Made by a program: the position numbers and the translations under genes
The notes under the pieces: model-generated
Told to the model about the DNA's origin: nothing
The model's input: only the letters and a program-made list of their open reading frames with translations
Database searches by the model: none
Shown: one piece after another, positions 23,355 to 34,011 of the stretch
Position numbering within the stretch: position 1 is the stretch's first letter
Layout: each line of letters starts with the position of its first letter
DNA from: Armillaria gallica
Lineage: Eukaryota > Basidiomycota > Agaricomycetes > Agaricales > Physalacriaceae
NCBI GenBank assembly: GCA_037576215.1
Contig: JBANDB010000002.1
Span: forward strand, 6,200,001 to 6,264,000
Direction of reading: 5' to 3'
Length of the DNA: 64,000 nucleotides

Positions 23355-26300
23355 TCAGAGGCCAGACATGGAAGATTCTGCCAATAGGTTGAATAACACA
23401 TGATGGCATTCCTCAAGTGCACACTCCCATTCTCGTTGCAGTTCTGCATCATCACTGCAAGCTACTCCCTCCCCCCACCACACCAGACATGCCAGCACAG
23501 AGACAAACCTGTTCTGTCCTTGCTTTCTCAGGATCTCCCAGTCACTGCCGACGATGGTAGATCTGTACTCATTGCTGAGACTTCCCTCCACCATCGCCAT
23601 GCAGTGCTACGTTGGCTATATTCTTTTCCACCACATCCACCACTCACTCGCAAATCTTCTCAATGACTCTGCAGATAACTCTGGGTTTGGCCTCCAGTAG
23701 TTTTTGATCCAAACACCAACTTCTGCTGGATGTCCAGCCAATGGCAGGCCATGCTTTGCTCCCTTCAAGTCCTGGAAACCTCCACGTCCCTCCCAAACCA
23801 TCCAACACCCTAGCATGTCCTTCCATCAAACCCCCAAATTGTAGTGCTCCAGGTATTTCATCAGGTCACCAAACCACTCTGGCCACAACTCCTTGTCGAG
23901 CATCTGCAGGTCTGCCTCTGTCAAAGGGAAAGGCAGAGAAGACCTGTTAGGAGACAATGATGTATCTGCTTGAGATGACAGCCCATCCACCATCGGATCT
24001 ATGATGGTGCCATCTATCAGCTCCATAACGGTGTCCTTATTGATAGGATTTTCCTGTATCTTTTGCAAGACGCCTCCATCTTCCTCGCTCTCTGTTGACA
24101 TGTCGTTAGGGCCTCTGATTGATGACATATTGTACAGATGATGTGGCAGTGCAGCAGGTGCTCCCAGTGGCAAGGTGAAATGTGCTGTTTGCTGTTGAAG
24201 GGCTGGGTTGATGTTCAGTATTAATCCTGAGGGAACAGGATCTATTGTTTCTGTTGAAACACTAGTTCCATTCATGCCCACATTCATAACATCTGCCAAG
24301 GGCTTGGTTTTAGCATGCTTCAAGGGGGAGGGACCATCTTCTTTCAATGCTTCTTTTCCCATCTCCTTCACCTTCCCATCCTTCGCCTTCACCTTCTTTG
24401 CACCTTTCTTCCCCTTCTTCTTCTTCTCTGGGTCAGAAGCCATGCGATTCTCTGCTGGAGATTCATCTCCGAGTTGCTCCTTGGGTTCCATGGAACCAGC
24501 AATGTCTTCCACCAGCTCGCCCTCCACCAGTGGCAATGCACAAGCTTGCATTTCCTCAGGAGCTATGTCATCTAGTAAGTTGAAGAATATTGCCTGGCAC
24601 ACTGCCACGAACATATCCACAGCCACCTGATGTGCATTCCCACTGCCTGCCTCTGCCCAGTTCTTAGGTCTTGGGTCTCTATTCCAGCTGTAATTCAATC
24701 TAAAATCCAATGTGAGTTTATTTTTCTATTATTATGAAGCTGTACAAACTTACGAAACACCATCAATTTGCCCACCCTGAGCTGGATGAGGCCTGGCTAT
24801 TAATAATGTCACATTTGACATCAATGTTTTCCTCAGTGTTTCCAACCAGGGATACGCTACAGCCACAATATTATCCAGCACTCTGTGATCAATCTAATCA
24901 GTCACATTTACGTTTCAGACAAGTCTATCATACCTTGTGGTCTCCTCCGATGAGAGTGCTGTCCTTGGAATAACTGACGCCTGCCTGCTCCCAGTGCAAC
25001 CATCCACCTGCCCATTCTCAGATGGTGGTAACTCCATGTCAGCCGGCTCCTCATCTATCCTCTTCCTCTTGTTTCGCTTGTGTGCCTGTGGAGGCAACCT
25101 TTCTGACTTTGACTGTTGCTCAAACAGCTTCTGAACTTTGTCAGGCAGGTTTTTAAAATACTGCAACATCTATCTACCCCGTTCAGCAAGTAATCGTTTC
25201 TCTGACAGCCCACTCTCTGTGAACCAGGCCTTAAACTCTTCCTGGATGCTGCCCTGAAAATGCTCCCTCAACCAGAGTTGCACCACTGTGCGAGCCCGGG
25301 GATGCATTCCTCATGTCTCCTTGGCTGCAGTGCCAGACACCTCAGCCAGCAGGTTAGCCAATGGAAAGTTGGGCTTTGATGTTTCTGTCGCATCAACCAA
25401 TGCTGTGTGCCTGTCCCACCACTGATACAAGATCTGGACTGCAAGTTAACATCAAAAGTCACTGCCATACATCAATCACATACCCCATGCATCTGGTGCT
25501 CATGCACCATCTTATACTCCAAGTCACTCTGTGACAACACCTTGTTTAGGTCTCAACATGGCAACTGCAGTTCTTGCCTCAAACCTAGGAACCAGTGGTA
25601 TATCTCATAGTACCCCTTGATCTCCTCATTGATGAAGTCCATCACAGTGCTTGCACCCCTACATTTTGCAGTGTGAAATCCCTGGATTTGGGCATCCAGC
25701 CAAACCTGACACAACCCAGTCACCCAATGATGGTATACTTTGATGACCCTGATGCCAAGAAGACATCAATATTATAAACAAGTTCTCGGAAACATGTGGG
25801 AATCACTTACTTTGGCCATTGTACCCATTCAGGGCCAGTCATTTTCCTTTTGACACATTTCTCAAGGTGTGAATGCTTAAAGTTTGGAGAGAACACGACA
25901 CGACATAGTACTGCCTCCTTCTTGACCAATTTGGCAGCCTCAGTGTCATCATCAAACCTTAAACAGCAACTGTACAGTTCCTGGCCAACCCTGGACCAAT
26001 TGCTCACAGGTTTCCTAACCTGTTCATCTTCACTTACTTCACGCCATGTCAGATGCAGAAACTCCTGGACACCTCACAGAAGAAGAAAAGCAAGATGTCA
26101 CTCTTGCAGCTTAATCCCACTGACAACCTCCACAGCATATGAGCCACCACTGCTGCCCTCGTCCATTTGCATTGGTTTTATGTTAACCCTAGGATTTGCC
26201 CAGAGTGAGTCTGTCATATTGGTGTCATTTTCTTGATACTGACATTGAGCTCACATTTCTGACAGGCTTTCCCTCAATGGTTTCTTACCCCCATGAGTAG

Positions 26301-26773
26301 ACATAGTATGCATATCTCCCTGTGTCACTGCAATCTCATCATCATACAGCAACCTCTTGCATACTATGGATGCCAACTTCTGCATCAAGCATATCCTCAA
26401 AATCTCTCTTTTTGGTGGTTGTGGATTTCCCATTCTGTCCAGGACAGTAGGCAAGACAATGGATGGAGAAACGGTTGAAAGAATGTGGTCTGAGTCGTAC
26501 TTTTCCCCATCGCAGCAGTTTATCAAAGCCTGCCTTTAGAATATTGTACACTATAAAAATATCCTTACTGTCTAGTACTGAATTCAAAAATCTTCCTCTC
26601 TCATGAAATACCCACTTCCTTTGTAAAATACCTGGCCAGCCTGAGCAATTGGGTGCTGTCCCTGAGAGACACTGTTGGTCCGGAGTTCCGGTCCAAAATC
26701 CAATCCAGGACTGAGCGAGGTCACTGACAATGAGGATGACCAATGCTACAGTCCATGTACTGCTCACAGACAC
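23355..26773 (-). pseudogene. TE-associated fungal gene of unknown function (K gene 1)
   Basis: A long minus-strand gene can be followed in pieces, with introns and some stops. The N-terminal pieces lie at 26773-25807 (RMGNPQPPKREILRICLMQK). A middle part (about 25400-24915) reads RARTVVQLWLREHFQGSIQ and LPDKVQKLFEQQ, followed by a Lys-rich basic stretch (KRNKRKR). A 294-codon frame (24710-23826) has a Lys-rich segment (DPEKKKKGKKGAKKVK) and ends LWPEWFGDLMKYLE. Next are GHPAEVGVWIKNYWRPNPE and EWWMWWKRI (23816-23616), and a C-terminal part (23600-23355) with QNRFVSVLACLVWWGEG. The Trp-rich tail resembles proteins common in Agaricomycete transposon-rich regions, from memory of the family; function unknown. 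Basic stretches suggest a nuclear or DNA-associated protein, which is inference. Confidence 0.5.
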
Positions 26774-27161
26774 ACCAGAAATATCAGATAATAATCTATT
26801 GTACTCATATGTGACACCATATGGGTGTATTCAAGGGTAATGAGACAGAAAGTGCTTCATGAATTTTAATCATATTAAAATCAGTAGGTAGGGCCTTTCA
26901 TCAAATCCTATTGAAACATACTTACAAGTGATCAGCACCCACGTCCTGCACTTTCTTTCTCTCCCTTGTAATTCTGGACGACCATTGGTGACATCTTTTG
27001 GTCTTTCTGTTCTGTTATCCCTTCCCTTTTAACCAGATCCATTTCATTCGCAGTCACAGCAATCATGGTTAGTGACAATTGTGATTCTATTATTAATCAG
27101 GAGAACATCCATGGGGCCACTGTGTCCTTCCTTTCTCAACCACGCCAACACTATGAGTGAC
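26774..27161. other. Divergent intergenic region between K genes 1 and 2
   Basis: These 388 bases separate a minus-strand gene from a plus-strand gene and could hold both promoters. I see no clear TATA pair. Nothing else is supported. Confidence 0.35.
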
Positions 27162-27929
27162 CTTGCTGCCGAAACCACATCCCTGCCCGCTCCATGATGT
27201 TCAAGGGGTCAGCTGCAAAAATACCAGACTCCAGAGGAAAGAGCCGCTGCCCATGCAGTCAATCAACAGGCTTACTATGACCAGTATGATTCTTTCCCAC
27301 TGACTGCTCTGGCAACATTGCTTACAGACCGACAGAAATTGTGACAAAGTTTGTTGTTGAGTTCGTCATCGGTACCACCAGCAAGAGGAGAATGCTAGGA
27401 CTTATACGTGCCAGAAGATGTGAACCAAACCAAAAAGAACACGCCATCATGGCAATGAGGCCACTCTTAGGTATGCATGGGTTTTTCTTTAAAACTTCTG
27501 GCCTGTTCAGACCTTGTCAGGCATTCTACCACCCGACCGAAGGAGAGTGTTGAAGTTGACAAGACCACCACTGCAAATATCATACTGCATAACCTGGACA
27601 AATTCACCTCTGGTCAAGACCCTGTCCTCTTCATTGTCGGAATCTACGCTCATGCAGCAGATGACAGCTGCATGGAGCCAGCTGTATACATGGGCGATGT
27701 TCTGGCACCATTCACCCAGCTCAATCTGGATGTGGGCTGCCATCTTCAGCAATGTTACCAAAGGGAAGGATGCACACCATGCTGGAAAACTCTCGATGAG
27801 GCAGTCAGGGGGGTCAAGGAGTGTGTATTATTATTACAGGATCTACTCTGTTCCACAATGTTTGGGGCTGCAGAGTTGAGGGAGGCATGGAAAAATGGTG
27901 CTCTAGCTTATCAGAACACTGGCATGTAA
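27162..27929 (+). pseudogene. TE-associated fungal gene with a GRP-KY-EER-type motif (K gene 2)
   Basis: From ATG 27162 (MSDLAAET..) the frame soon meets TGA, then gives RGQLQKYQTPEERAAAHAVN and QQAYYDQY. This is like the GRPxKY..EERR..YY motif found near the start of many fungal transposon-associated proteins (inference from memory). After one or two likely introns, a 150-codon frame ends at 27929 with PVLFIVGIYAHAADDSCMEP, YMGDVLAPFTQL, CYQREGCTPCWK and AELREAWKNGALAYQ. The first stop is again a place where CGA would give Arg. Function unknown; a DNA-binding role is a guess. Confidence 0.5.
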
Positions 27930-28331
27930 ATGTAGTTTTGCATATTGATGGGAATTGCCGCCTCATTACCAACTGACAGCCAATTTGATTCCTGAGTTCC
28001 TAAATGATAACGATATGCAATTGTGTGAGGTGAGAAAGATCCTTATCTCCACTCTGCACTCTGACCCTGCATGCCAGTAGTTTCAAGAGTGTCCCAAAAG
28101 CCCATGGTTTCAGGAACGATACCCAGCATATGAGCTCATCCCTTGAGATGAACGCAAGAGGTGGATTCGTAAAACTACCTACGAGTTTGACTAGCAGTTT
28201 CCACATTTCGACTTTTGCCATTACAGACAACAGTGCAGCTGCTCAGTACATTCTATCTATCTCTGAAATTGCAGTTACTATATAATTGCTAATGTACAAC
28301 CTGATAGTTCATTCGAGTAGCCTTTCTCCTG

Positions 28332-28730
28332 TTGGAAATGGAGTTGTTAGAGTATCACCGTGCCCTGGCAGAACAAGAATTATTGGTGTTGGAATGTCGA
28401 CAGGAGCAAACTTGCACCAGAGAGACGTGGGGTCAGCTGGTGCTTACACCCACAGGTACAGTCTGGGATACTGAGGGATGGGGGTTGCCATCCAATTCCA
28501 TTCCTAGTGAGGATATTAGTTGGGGTGGCAATATTGAAGGATGGGGGTCCCCATCATGGACCTTTGAGGCAACAGAGGGTGCTTGGGGAAGGATCTCACC
28601 AGAATGGGATGGTACAGATGATGGGACCATCTTTGGGAGTGGTGTGACTGAGGGGGTGACAGAACTGTTGAATACTTTCGCTGACAACCTGCAGCAGGCA
28701 CTTCCTCCACTAGAAAATAACTCTTACTAG
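28332..28730 (+). CDS. Hypothetical Trp/Gly-rich protein (K gene 3)
   Basis: An open frame of 132 codons, beginning MEMELLEYHRALAEQELL, starts with a short charged helix and continues as a Trp-Gly-rich acidic stretch with repeats of the type EGWG.PS (GWGLPSNSIP, EGWGSPSWTF, GAWGRISPEW). It lies between K gene 2 and gene 4 on the same strand and may be an exon of a larger gene. No domain is recognised. About 400 bases before it (27930-28331) hold no supported gene. Confidence 0.4.
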   Translation: MEMELLEYHRALAEQELLVLECRQEQTCTRETWGQLVLTPTGTVWDTEGWGLPSNSIPSEDISWGGNIEGWGSPSWTFEATEGAWGRISPEWDGTDDGTIFGSGVTEGVTELLNTFADNLQQALPPLENNSY

Positions 28731-28936
28731 TTGCATTCTTCCAAAATCAGATGATATCATTGTACGGTCTCTAAAAATTTCATTGAGCTATAATTGGTTT
28801 CTGATGACTGGCTGATCCCTGAACTGTACAGTTGATTCCAAGCCACATGGCAAAACCCTGAACCTGCCGGTGGCAGCATGGCAGTGTTTTTTTATATCAC
28901 TGTTTCAAATATCCTAAAAATGCCAAAAGTGAGAAT

Positions 28937-29477
28937 TTGATTTGGGCCCTGACATTCGCTGACTTCCTTGCACCCCACCAGATCCATACAGCAGAGCAAC
29001 AGCCTATCTATACCCCTGAACAACATGGATTGCTTGGCAGGAAATCCATCTTCTACCACAAGGTCAAGCACACCTCCTTCACCCTCCTGCAAGAATGGTT
29101 GGAGAAATTCTTCATGGAATGGTTCCTCTTGTATCTGGAGAATACCAGGTTGACCAGGTTCGACTTGGAGGCGGCTCAGGCTGCATACAAAAAGGTGTGT
29201 GATTTCTGTGTTACATAAGCACGTACTGACAGCTCATCAGGATCTCCTCAAAATGCTCCAGTGGTCCTGTTGGATGTGGCCCGATGAAGCGGTGGCCATG
29301 CATGCTGATAAAATTGAGGAGCCAGAGAATGATGAGGCTCGCCTGCTCTGTCTAGACAAGAATCGCTGACAAGAGGCTGCAGACACCAAGCAGATCGTGG
29401 AATCCATTTGGGCCACTGAGGAACAGGAGGCTGCTTGGGCGAGCAGTGCATTGACTTGTGTTCGCTGTGGGCGCAGT
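28937..29477 (+). pseudogene. Hypothetical protein split by element D, 5' part (K gene 4)
   Basis: The frame reads TFADFLAPHQIHTAEQQPIY and LLQEWLEKFFMEWFLLYLEN; after a probable intron near 29195-29240 it continues with QWSCWMWPDEAVAMHADKIE and, past one TGA, IVESIWATEEQEAAWASS. Element D enters directly after the GCAGT at 29473-29477. Joined to 49902 (omitting one GCAGT), the frame continues CVRCGRSAAPRSLGG and on to a stop at 50056-50058. This uninterrupted join shows the pre-insertion state. Function unknown; a CxxC pair lies across the insertion point. Confidence 0.55.
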
Positions 29478-30000
29478 TGTTAGGGACGTGCCAAATAGTC
29501 AACGATAACTCACGCGAGCGGAGGTCTGCGGAGTGCGAGGGCTTTGGCGAAGCTATTAGCAACGTCACCCTTGAGCTGAAGCCCTAAGATTGGATTGCGG
29601 AGCGGAGTCTGCGGAGAGCGAAGGTTTGGATAGAGTAAAGATAGTCCGACAGAGCGGAGGCCGCGGACTTGAAGAGCGATAGATTAGACTTTGAGTTAGA
29701 GAGAGATTTGGCTAAACCAAGTTGATATTCAAACTGAGTATCTACAAGTAATTCTACAATATATATAGTAGTAGATAAATCCGAGTTGGAGTTCGATGGA
29801 CTCCGGTGGAGGTCTGTTCGCTACTGAATTCGGGTTCTAGAATTAATATGTGAAATAGTAAAATGAAATGATAAATAAAATATCAAATGTGGTAGAGTAA
29901 TGGTAAGCGGTTGGAGGCCGCGGAGTCCGATAGTGAAGGATGGAGTTGGATTTGAAGTTGGGTTTGGTGTGAAGCAGGGGCCGGCAGCATGCACATAACA
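29478..30000 (-). repeat. Element D 3' LTR
   Basis: On the plus strand it runs TGTTAGGGAC to CACATAACA. It is rich in GCGGAG motifs. It matches the split LTR at the other end over its full length. Confidence 0.95.
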
Positions 30001-30004
30001 GTAT

Positions 30005-30014
30005 CCCCCCCTTA
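30005..30014 (-). other. Element D polypurine tract
   Basis: Read on the minus strand, AAGGGGGGGA lies a few bases upstream of the 3' LTR. This fits the minus-strand orientation of gag and pol. Confidence 0.7.
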
Positions 30015-30162
30015 GCATTCTTGCCCTCAAGAGCGCTGATCCTGATGGCCGATCAATACCGTATGCCTGGCAGAATTTTTGAGCATGGGAATTTTGTCAC
30101 TCAACCTCATACCACTACCATCTCTTGTTTTCACTACCATCTCTTTTCCTTCATCGTTCGAT

Positions 30163-30915
30163 ATGTCTTCTGCCATTGAATACTGCCTGTCCATTACTCC
30201 CGAACCCTATGAGTCAGCCCTGACTCCCGAGGATATTTCTGTCAAAGAGATCGAGTCTCGGGCCGCTGCGGAGGAAAATTACGCGGAGGCCGTGGCGAGA
30301 CATGCTGCATGGAAAGAGGCAAAGGTAGCGGCGGAGCGGGAGGAAAAATTGAGGTTGGCTCGTGAGGCGTGGGCTGTGAAGGTTGAGGCCTTGAAGCAGA
30401 AGGCTGAGGAGAAAAGGAGGGCAGAGGAGAAGAGGAAGGAGGAGGAGCGGAAAGCGGAGGAGAAGCAGAAGGAGGATGAGCGGCTTCGCTTGTTGAAGGA
30501 ACAGCAGGAGGCCGAGGCGAAGGAAAAGGCGGATTTGAAGGCAAAGGCTGATAAGGCAGCTGCGGATGCCACGGCTAAGAAGAAGCTGCGGAAAGAAAGG
30601 AAGGAGAGAAAGGAGAAGGCTGCTGCTGAGGTGGAGGATAAAGGAACGGATGCGGATACCAAGGCGGTGGTGCTGGGAACTTCAAAGGAGGCGGCCCTCC
30701 AGAAATTGAAGGAAATTTGCGATGGTAAGCAGAGGGCGACGGGTTCCGTGGTTTCTAGTGTGGACAGAAACAAGAAACGGAAGCAACCCACCAAGTCCGC
30801 GAGTGTGGTGGAGGAGAGCGAGGAGGAGGGAAAAGCGGGGCCTAGCAAAAAGGCTAAGGTGGATTCTGCGGGTCCTGCGGAAAATGAGGAGGAATTGATG
30901 GGGAGCAGTAAGTGA
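30163..30915 (+). CDS. Antisense ORF a in element D: Lys/Glu/Ala-rich coiled-coil protein
   Basis: This frame is open on the strand opposite to pol. The start is taken at ATG 30163 (MSSAIEYCLSITPEPYE); upstream sequence in frame looks non-coding. Residues 30-180 are almost all Lys, Glu, Ala and Arg with heptad character (KAEEKRRAEEKRKEEERKAE), a long charged coiled coil. The tail has basic patches (NKKRKQPTK; GPSKKAKV) like nuclear localisation signals, then acidic residues. A GTAAGT at 30908-30913 is a perfect donor site, so ORF b at 32770 could be a later exon, but a direct join to the AG at 32769 is out of frame. Function unknown. The ORF is undamaged, unlike gag nearby. Confidence 0.65.
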   Translation: MSSAIEYCLSITPEPYESALTPEDISVKEIESRAAAEENYAEAVARHAAWKEAKVAAEREEKLRLAREAWAVKVEALKQKAEEKRRAEEKRKEEERKAEEKQKEDERLRLLKEQQEAEAKEKADLKAKADKAAADATAKKKLRKERKERKEKAAAEVEDKGTDADTKAVVLGTSKEAALQKLKEICDGKQRATGSVVSSVDRNKKRKQPTKSASVVEESEEEGKAGPSKKAKVDSAGPAENEEELMGSSK

Positions 30916-32120
30916 ATTCCTGGTGGTCTCCACAGCATACTGATTGGTCTGTAGAGCATTGTATGCAGTGTCATTGATGAGCCTCCAGGCTCTGTACACT
31001 CAGAATTCGCAGATTTAGCCATCCATCACCCAATACCTTCGAAATGATGCCATTATAACCCTCACACACTCCATAACACTGCCAACTCTTGATAATACCA
31101 TGGATTTTCGCAGTATAAGCCACAAACATTCAGATCCAGTCCTAAACCCATGACATCCACTCCTCACGCACTCTGTTATCCTTCCCAGCTCGCCTTGCAT
31201 CACAATTACCGTATCCCATCACAGCAAGGCACCTTTGATCGACAATCATCCTAAAATGGGGTTGCTATATCACTCAGAAGCACTAGTTGATGTGCCCATC
31301 AATCATTTAATAAAATGACATGATTGACGTGAGTACCCTCCCAGCTACGATAATTACAGCTATGGCAACTATAGACCACGTTTACTAAGGCTGTTACAGT
31401 GCCAAGACTTCGAATTATCGTTGCCCCACACATACACCTCAGCACGGCAACTGCAGCTCAATAATCCGCAGCTACACAGCACCTCATGATCCGCTCATCG
31501 CTCAATAAAACCACATGGTTCGCATCCATACATGGCAATGTCGAGGACTTGCTGTTACTTTAGAACCACAAATACCATATGTTTACTATGGCTATTACAA
31601 AAGCCAAGGACTTACAGCCTTACTAAGGCTCCGAAGAATATTCTATTTATAAAATCGTACTTGTAGTATAAAAACTAGGTAGATACCGCATTTTTAGAGC
31701 TAGTTCTTACCCAGTTGACGAGGCTACAGCATTACCAGTCAGCTACAGTTACTCCAAGTTATTCCCCACCGCTTGCTTTACTCTTTAAATGTTGTTGGTT
31801 GCACCAATACACGAAATCTTGTGTCAATAACTTGCTTTTGTCTTTTAATGCCACAACATCGCTTCACTTTCACCACATAGGATTGTTTCATTGCTTTCAC
31901 CTTCTACATCGCCATCGTTTTCATCACACAGTTCAGTATTGCCTCCATGTAGGCCCAGTTCAGCTCCATAAGATCACCCTCATCCTTATCATTGTTTGGA
32001 GTTGCCGTGCATTTATTGCCACAGCACCCCACTCAGCACCTCAGTTGCTACAATTTCTACCAGTTTCTTGCAGTCTCCGTACATTTATTGCTATTGTTTC
32101 AACTCACAATATTAGGTACA
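30916..32120. other. Element D internal region between the antisense ORFs
   Basis: No gene is supported. Bases 30972-31002 are an exact inverted match to 23322-23352 in element K. Phrases such as TTACTAAGGCTGTTACA (near 31383) also resemble K sequence near 23095. The region may be intron or promoter of the antisense gene(s). Confidence 0.4.
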
Positions 32121-32480
32121 CCCCAAGCCACATTTACTAGGCTATTTCGACGTCTTCTAGTCCATTGGCACGATTTCTAGAGCATCACAACGTTTTCTAG
32201 TCCTTCCCCACATTTTCCAGTCCCTCCCCACATTTTCTAGCTCATCCCTACGATTTCTAGCGCGTTGCTACGATTTCTATTGCATTGCTACGATTACCAG
32301 TCCTTCCACACATTTTCTCGTCCTCCCCCACAATTTCTATCGCATTGCTATGTTTTCCAGTCCTTCCCCACAATTTCTAGACCGTCGCAACAATTTCTAG
32401 CACATTGCTACAATTTCTAGAGCATCCCTACGATTTCTAGACCTATTTTCGTGGTCTCTAGATTGTTTTCGCAGTTTCTA
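32121..32480 (+). repeat. 20-bp minisatellite, about 18 degenerate units
   Basis: Units of 20 bases follow one another in register from 32121 (CCCCAAGCCACATTTACTAG). The consensus is close to TCCTTCCCTACGATTTCTAG, and nearly every unit ends TTTCTAG or TTTCCAG. The array decays after 32440. It lies some 300 bases upstream of antisense ORF b. Confidence 0.85.
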
Positions 32481-32769
32481 TCATGGTTTCTTGGTATTCA
32501 AGTCATACCAGATTCTGTCCCTTCTCATTTATCGAGATCCTTCCTGGCTTACAGCCAACGTCTATTAGTACTCCTTGACCAAGAGTACTACTTCGCTGAC
32601 TTAAAGTCGCAGTGTATCTTGTGTTATTGAGGAATTGACCGCACGGAGGTGCACCGAACCACTCGCAAACACATTGCCTTGATTGCTGTGTTGCTACGTT
32701 AATTGCCTAAGCTCTCTCCGAGTTTTGGGTGTTGCCGTTGCCATGGAAGTCTAGGCTCATCATCGTCAG

Positions 32770-33690
32770 GATGGTGCAAGGTGTTACGCTCATCCTGGGT
32801 CTGGAAAAACTGCCCGGGGCCGGACATGCTCCCGTTGCAAGACCAAGAAAGCCACTTGTTCTTTCAACAAGGGAAATTCATCCGCGCTCGCCGTCAGTTC
32901 CGAAGAAGTTTTGGATTTGCTTGAGAAATTGGTGAACATGGTTGAGGTTCTGGCGAACAAGGTGGATGTCTTGACTGGACAAGTCGTTGGCCTCCGGAGC
33001 CGCGTGGACGATTTGGTTGATGACTTCCAGTCGGAGGAAATCGATTCTCCGGAGGAGCTCATATCTGACCTGGAGGAATGGGATGCATCATGCGCAGAGT
33101 TGAAAGATTTAGAGGGGGTGAATTCCGAGGCGCTCCAGCGGGTGATGCAGTGGCGATTGGATGAGGATATGGCACAGCTGAGGGCGAAGGGGCCGATGGA
33201 GCCTGAAAAGATGAACGTGGACGATCCATATGAGGTGGCCAACCATGAATTTTGGTATGGCCTCAGGGGTCTGGAAAAAATGGCAGAGATGAAATTGAAA
33301 CAAGACTTGTTCCAAGCCACAAGGAACAAGTTCTACAAGTTGGAAGGCCATCGGTCTGAATGGCAGTTCTGGAAGGACTACCTTCGCAAGCACAACTGCG
33401 ATGATTTTCTGGTGGAGGACTCAGATCCGGAGGAAAAGGTTCTGGATGGCAAGGTTCGGAAGTCGCGGAAGCCATACGGAAAGGACTTGGGTATCCCGGC
33501 ATTGGATGGCCTGTTCGTATTGGATGGTGATCCTGCGGGGGCAACCACAAGTGAGGAGGGTGAGGATGAAAAGAGTGGTGAGAGTGAGGAAGAGTCGGGG
33601 TCCATGGAGGACAACAGGAATGCACCGGCGGGGGGCACTGAGGATGTGGAGATGGGAGAAGTCACAAATGTGGAAGCCATGGACGCCTAG
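32770..33690 (+). CDS. Antisense ORF b in element D: Cys-cluster, acidic protein (5' end uncertain)
   Basis: The frame is open from 32755 to the stop at 33690; no ATG suits the start, and an AG (CGTCAG ending at 32769) suggests a splice acceptor. Near the start is RTCSRCKTKKATCSF, a C-x2-C-x6-C cluster with basic residues, like half of a Zn2Cys6 motif; another Cys lies 16 residues before. A coiled coil follows (LLEKLVNMVEVLANKVDVL), then a middle part with Trp-rich text (EWQFWKDYLRKHNCDD), then an acidic tail (SEEGEDEKSGESEEESG). It may be one gene with ORF a. A nucleic-acid-binding role is inference. The frame has no stop, while the same element's gag has several. Confidence 0.65.
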   Translation, partial: DGARCYAHPGSGKTARGRTCSRCKTKKATCSFNKGNSSALAVSSEEVLDLLEKLVNMVEVLANKVDVLTGQVVGLRSRVDDLVDDFQSEEIDSPEELISDLEEWDASCAELKDLEGVNSEALQRVMQWRLDEDMAQLRAKGPMEPEKMNVDDPYEVANHEFWYGLRGLEKMAEMKLKQDLFQATRNKFYKLEGHRSEWQFWKDYLRKHNCDDFLVEDSDPEEKVLDGKVRKSRKPYGKDLGIPALDGLFVLDGDPAGATTSEEGEDEKSGESEEESGSMEDNRNAPAGGTEDVEMGEVTNVEAMDA

Positions 33691-34011
33691 CTTCTTCTTG
33701 TCGCTGTTCTTCTTGGACAAGTTCTTTTACGTGTATTTTGTATGTTTTGTGTTTGGGTTTTTTTTGAATGCATCCGGGGCTCACGGGGCCCCAATTCTTG
33801 TTGACTTGTAATAAAGTGCAAGGTGAGAAGGCTATTTGCAATAGAAAGCAGGAAATGAATATGAAATACAGCATACGGATTCCGCTGGAGGCTGGTCCTG
33901 TTTAGGAAATGAATTTGCAATAGGTTTTGTGGATTCTATTTGAAATGGAAATGGTCGGAGCTGATGGAGAGCAATAATATTACAGGTGAGAGGAAGCTAG
34001 ATGGTGGATTT
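33691..34011. other. Element D spacer between antisense ORF b and pol
   Basis: These 321 bases separate convergent ends of ORF b (+) and pol (-). AATAAA-like text (AATAAAGTGC near 33811) could serve as a poly(A) signal for ORF b. Nothing else is seen. Confidence 0.4.

Noticed and set aside
30279..31022. 247-codon minus-strand Ser/Ala/Phe-rich frame
   Set aside because: It is the complement of antisense ORF a, whose Lys/Glu/Ala codons force an open opposite frame.
33263..33625. Pro/His/Ser-rich minus-strand frames opposite antisense ORF b
   Set aside because: Composition is what the reverse of an acidic Glu/Gly-rich frame gives; no motif supports them.
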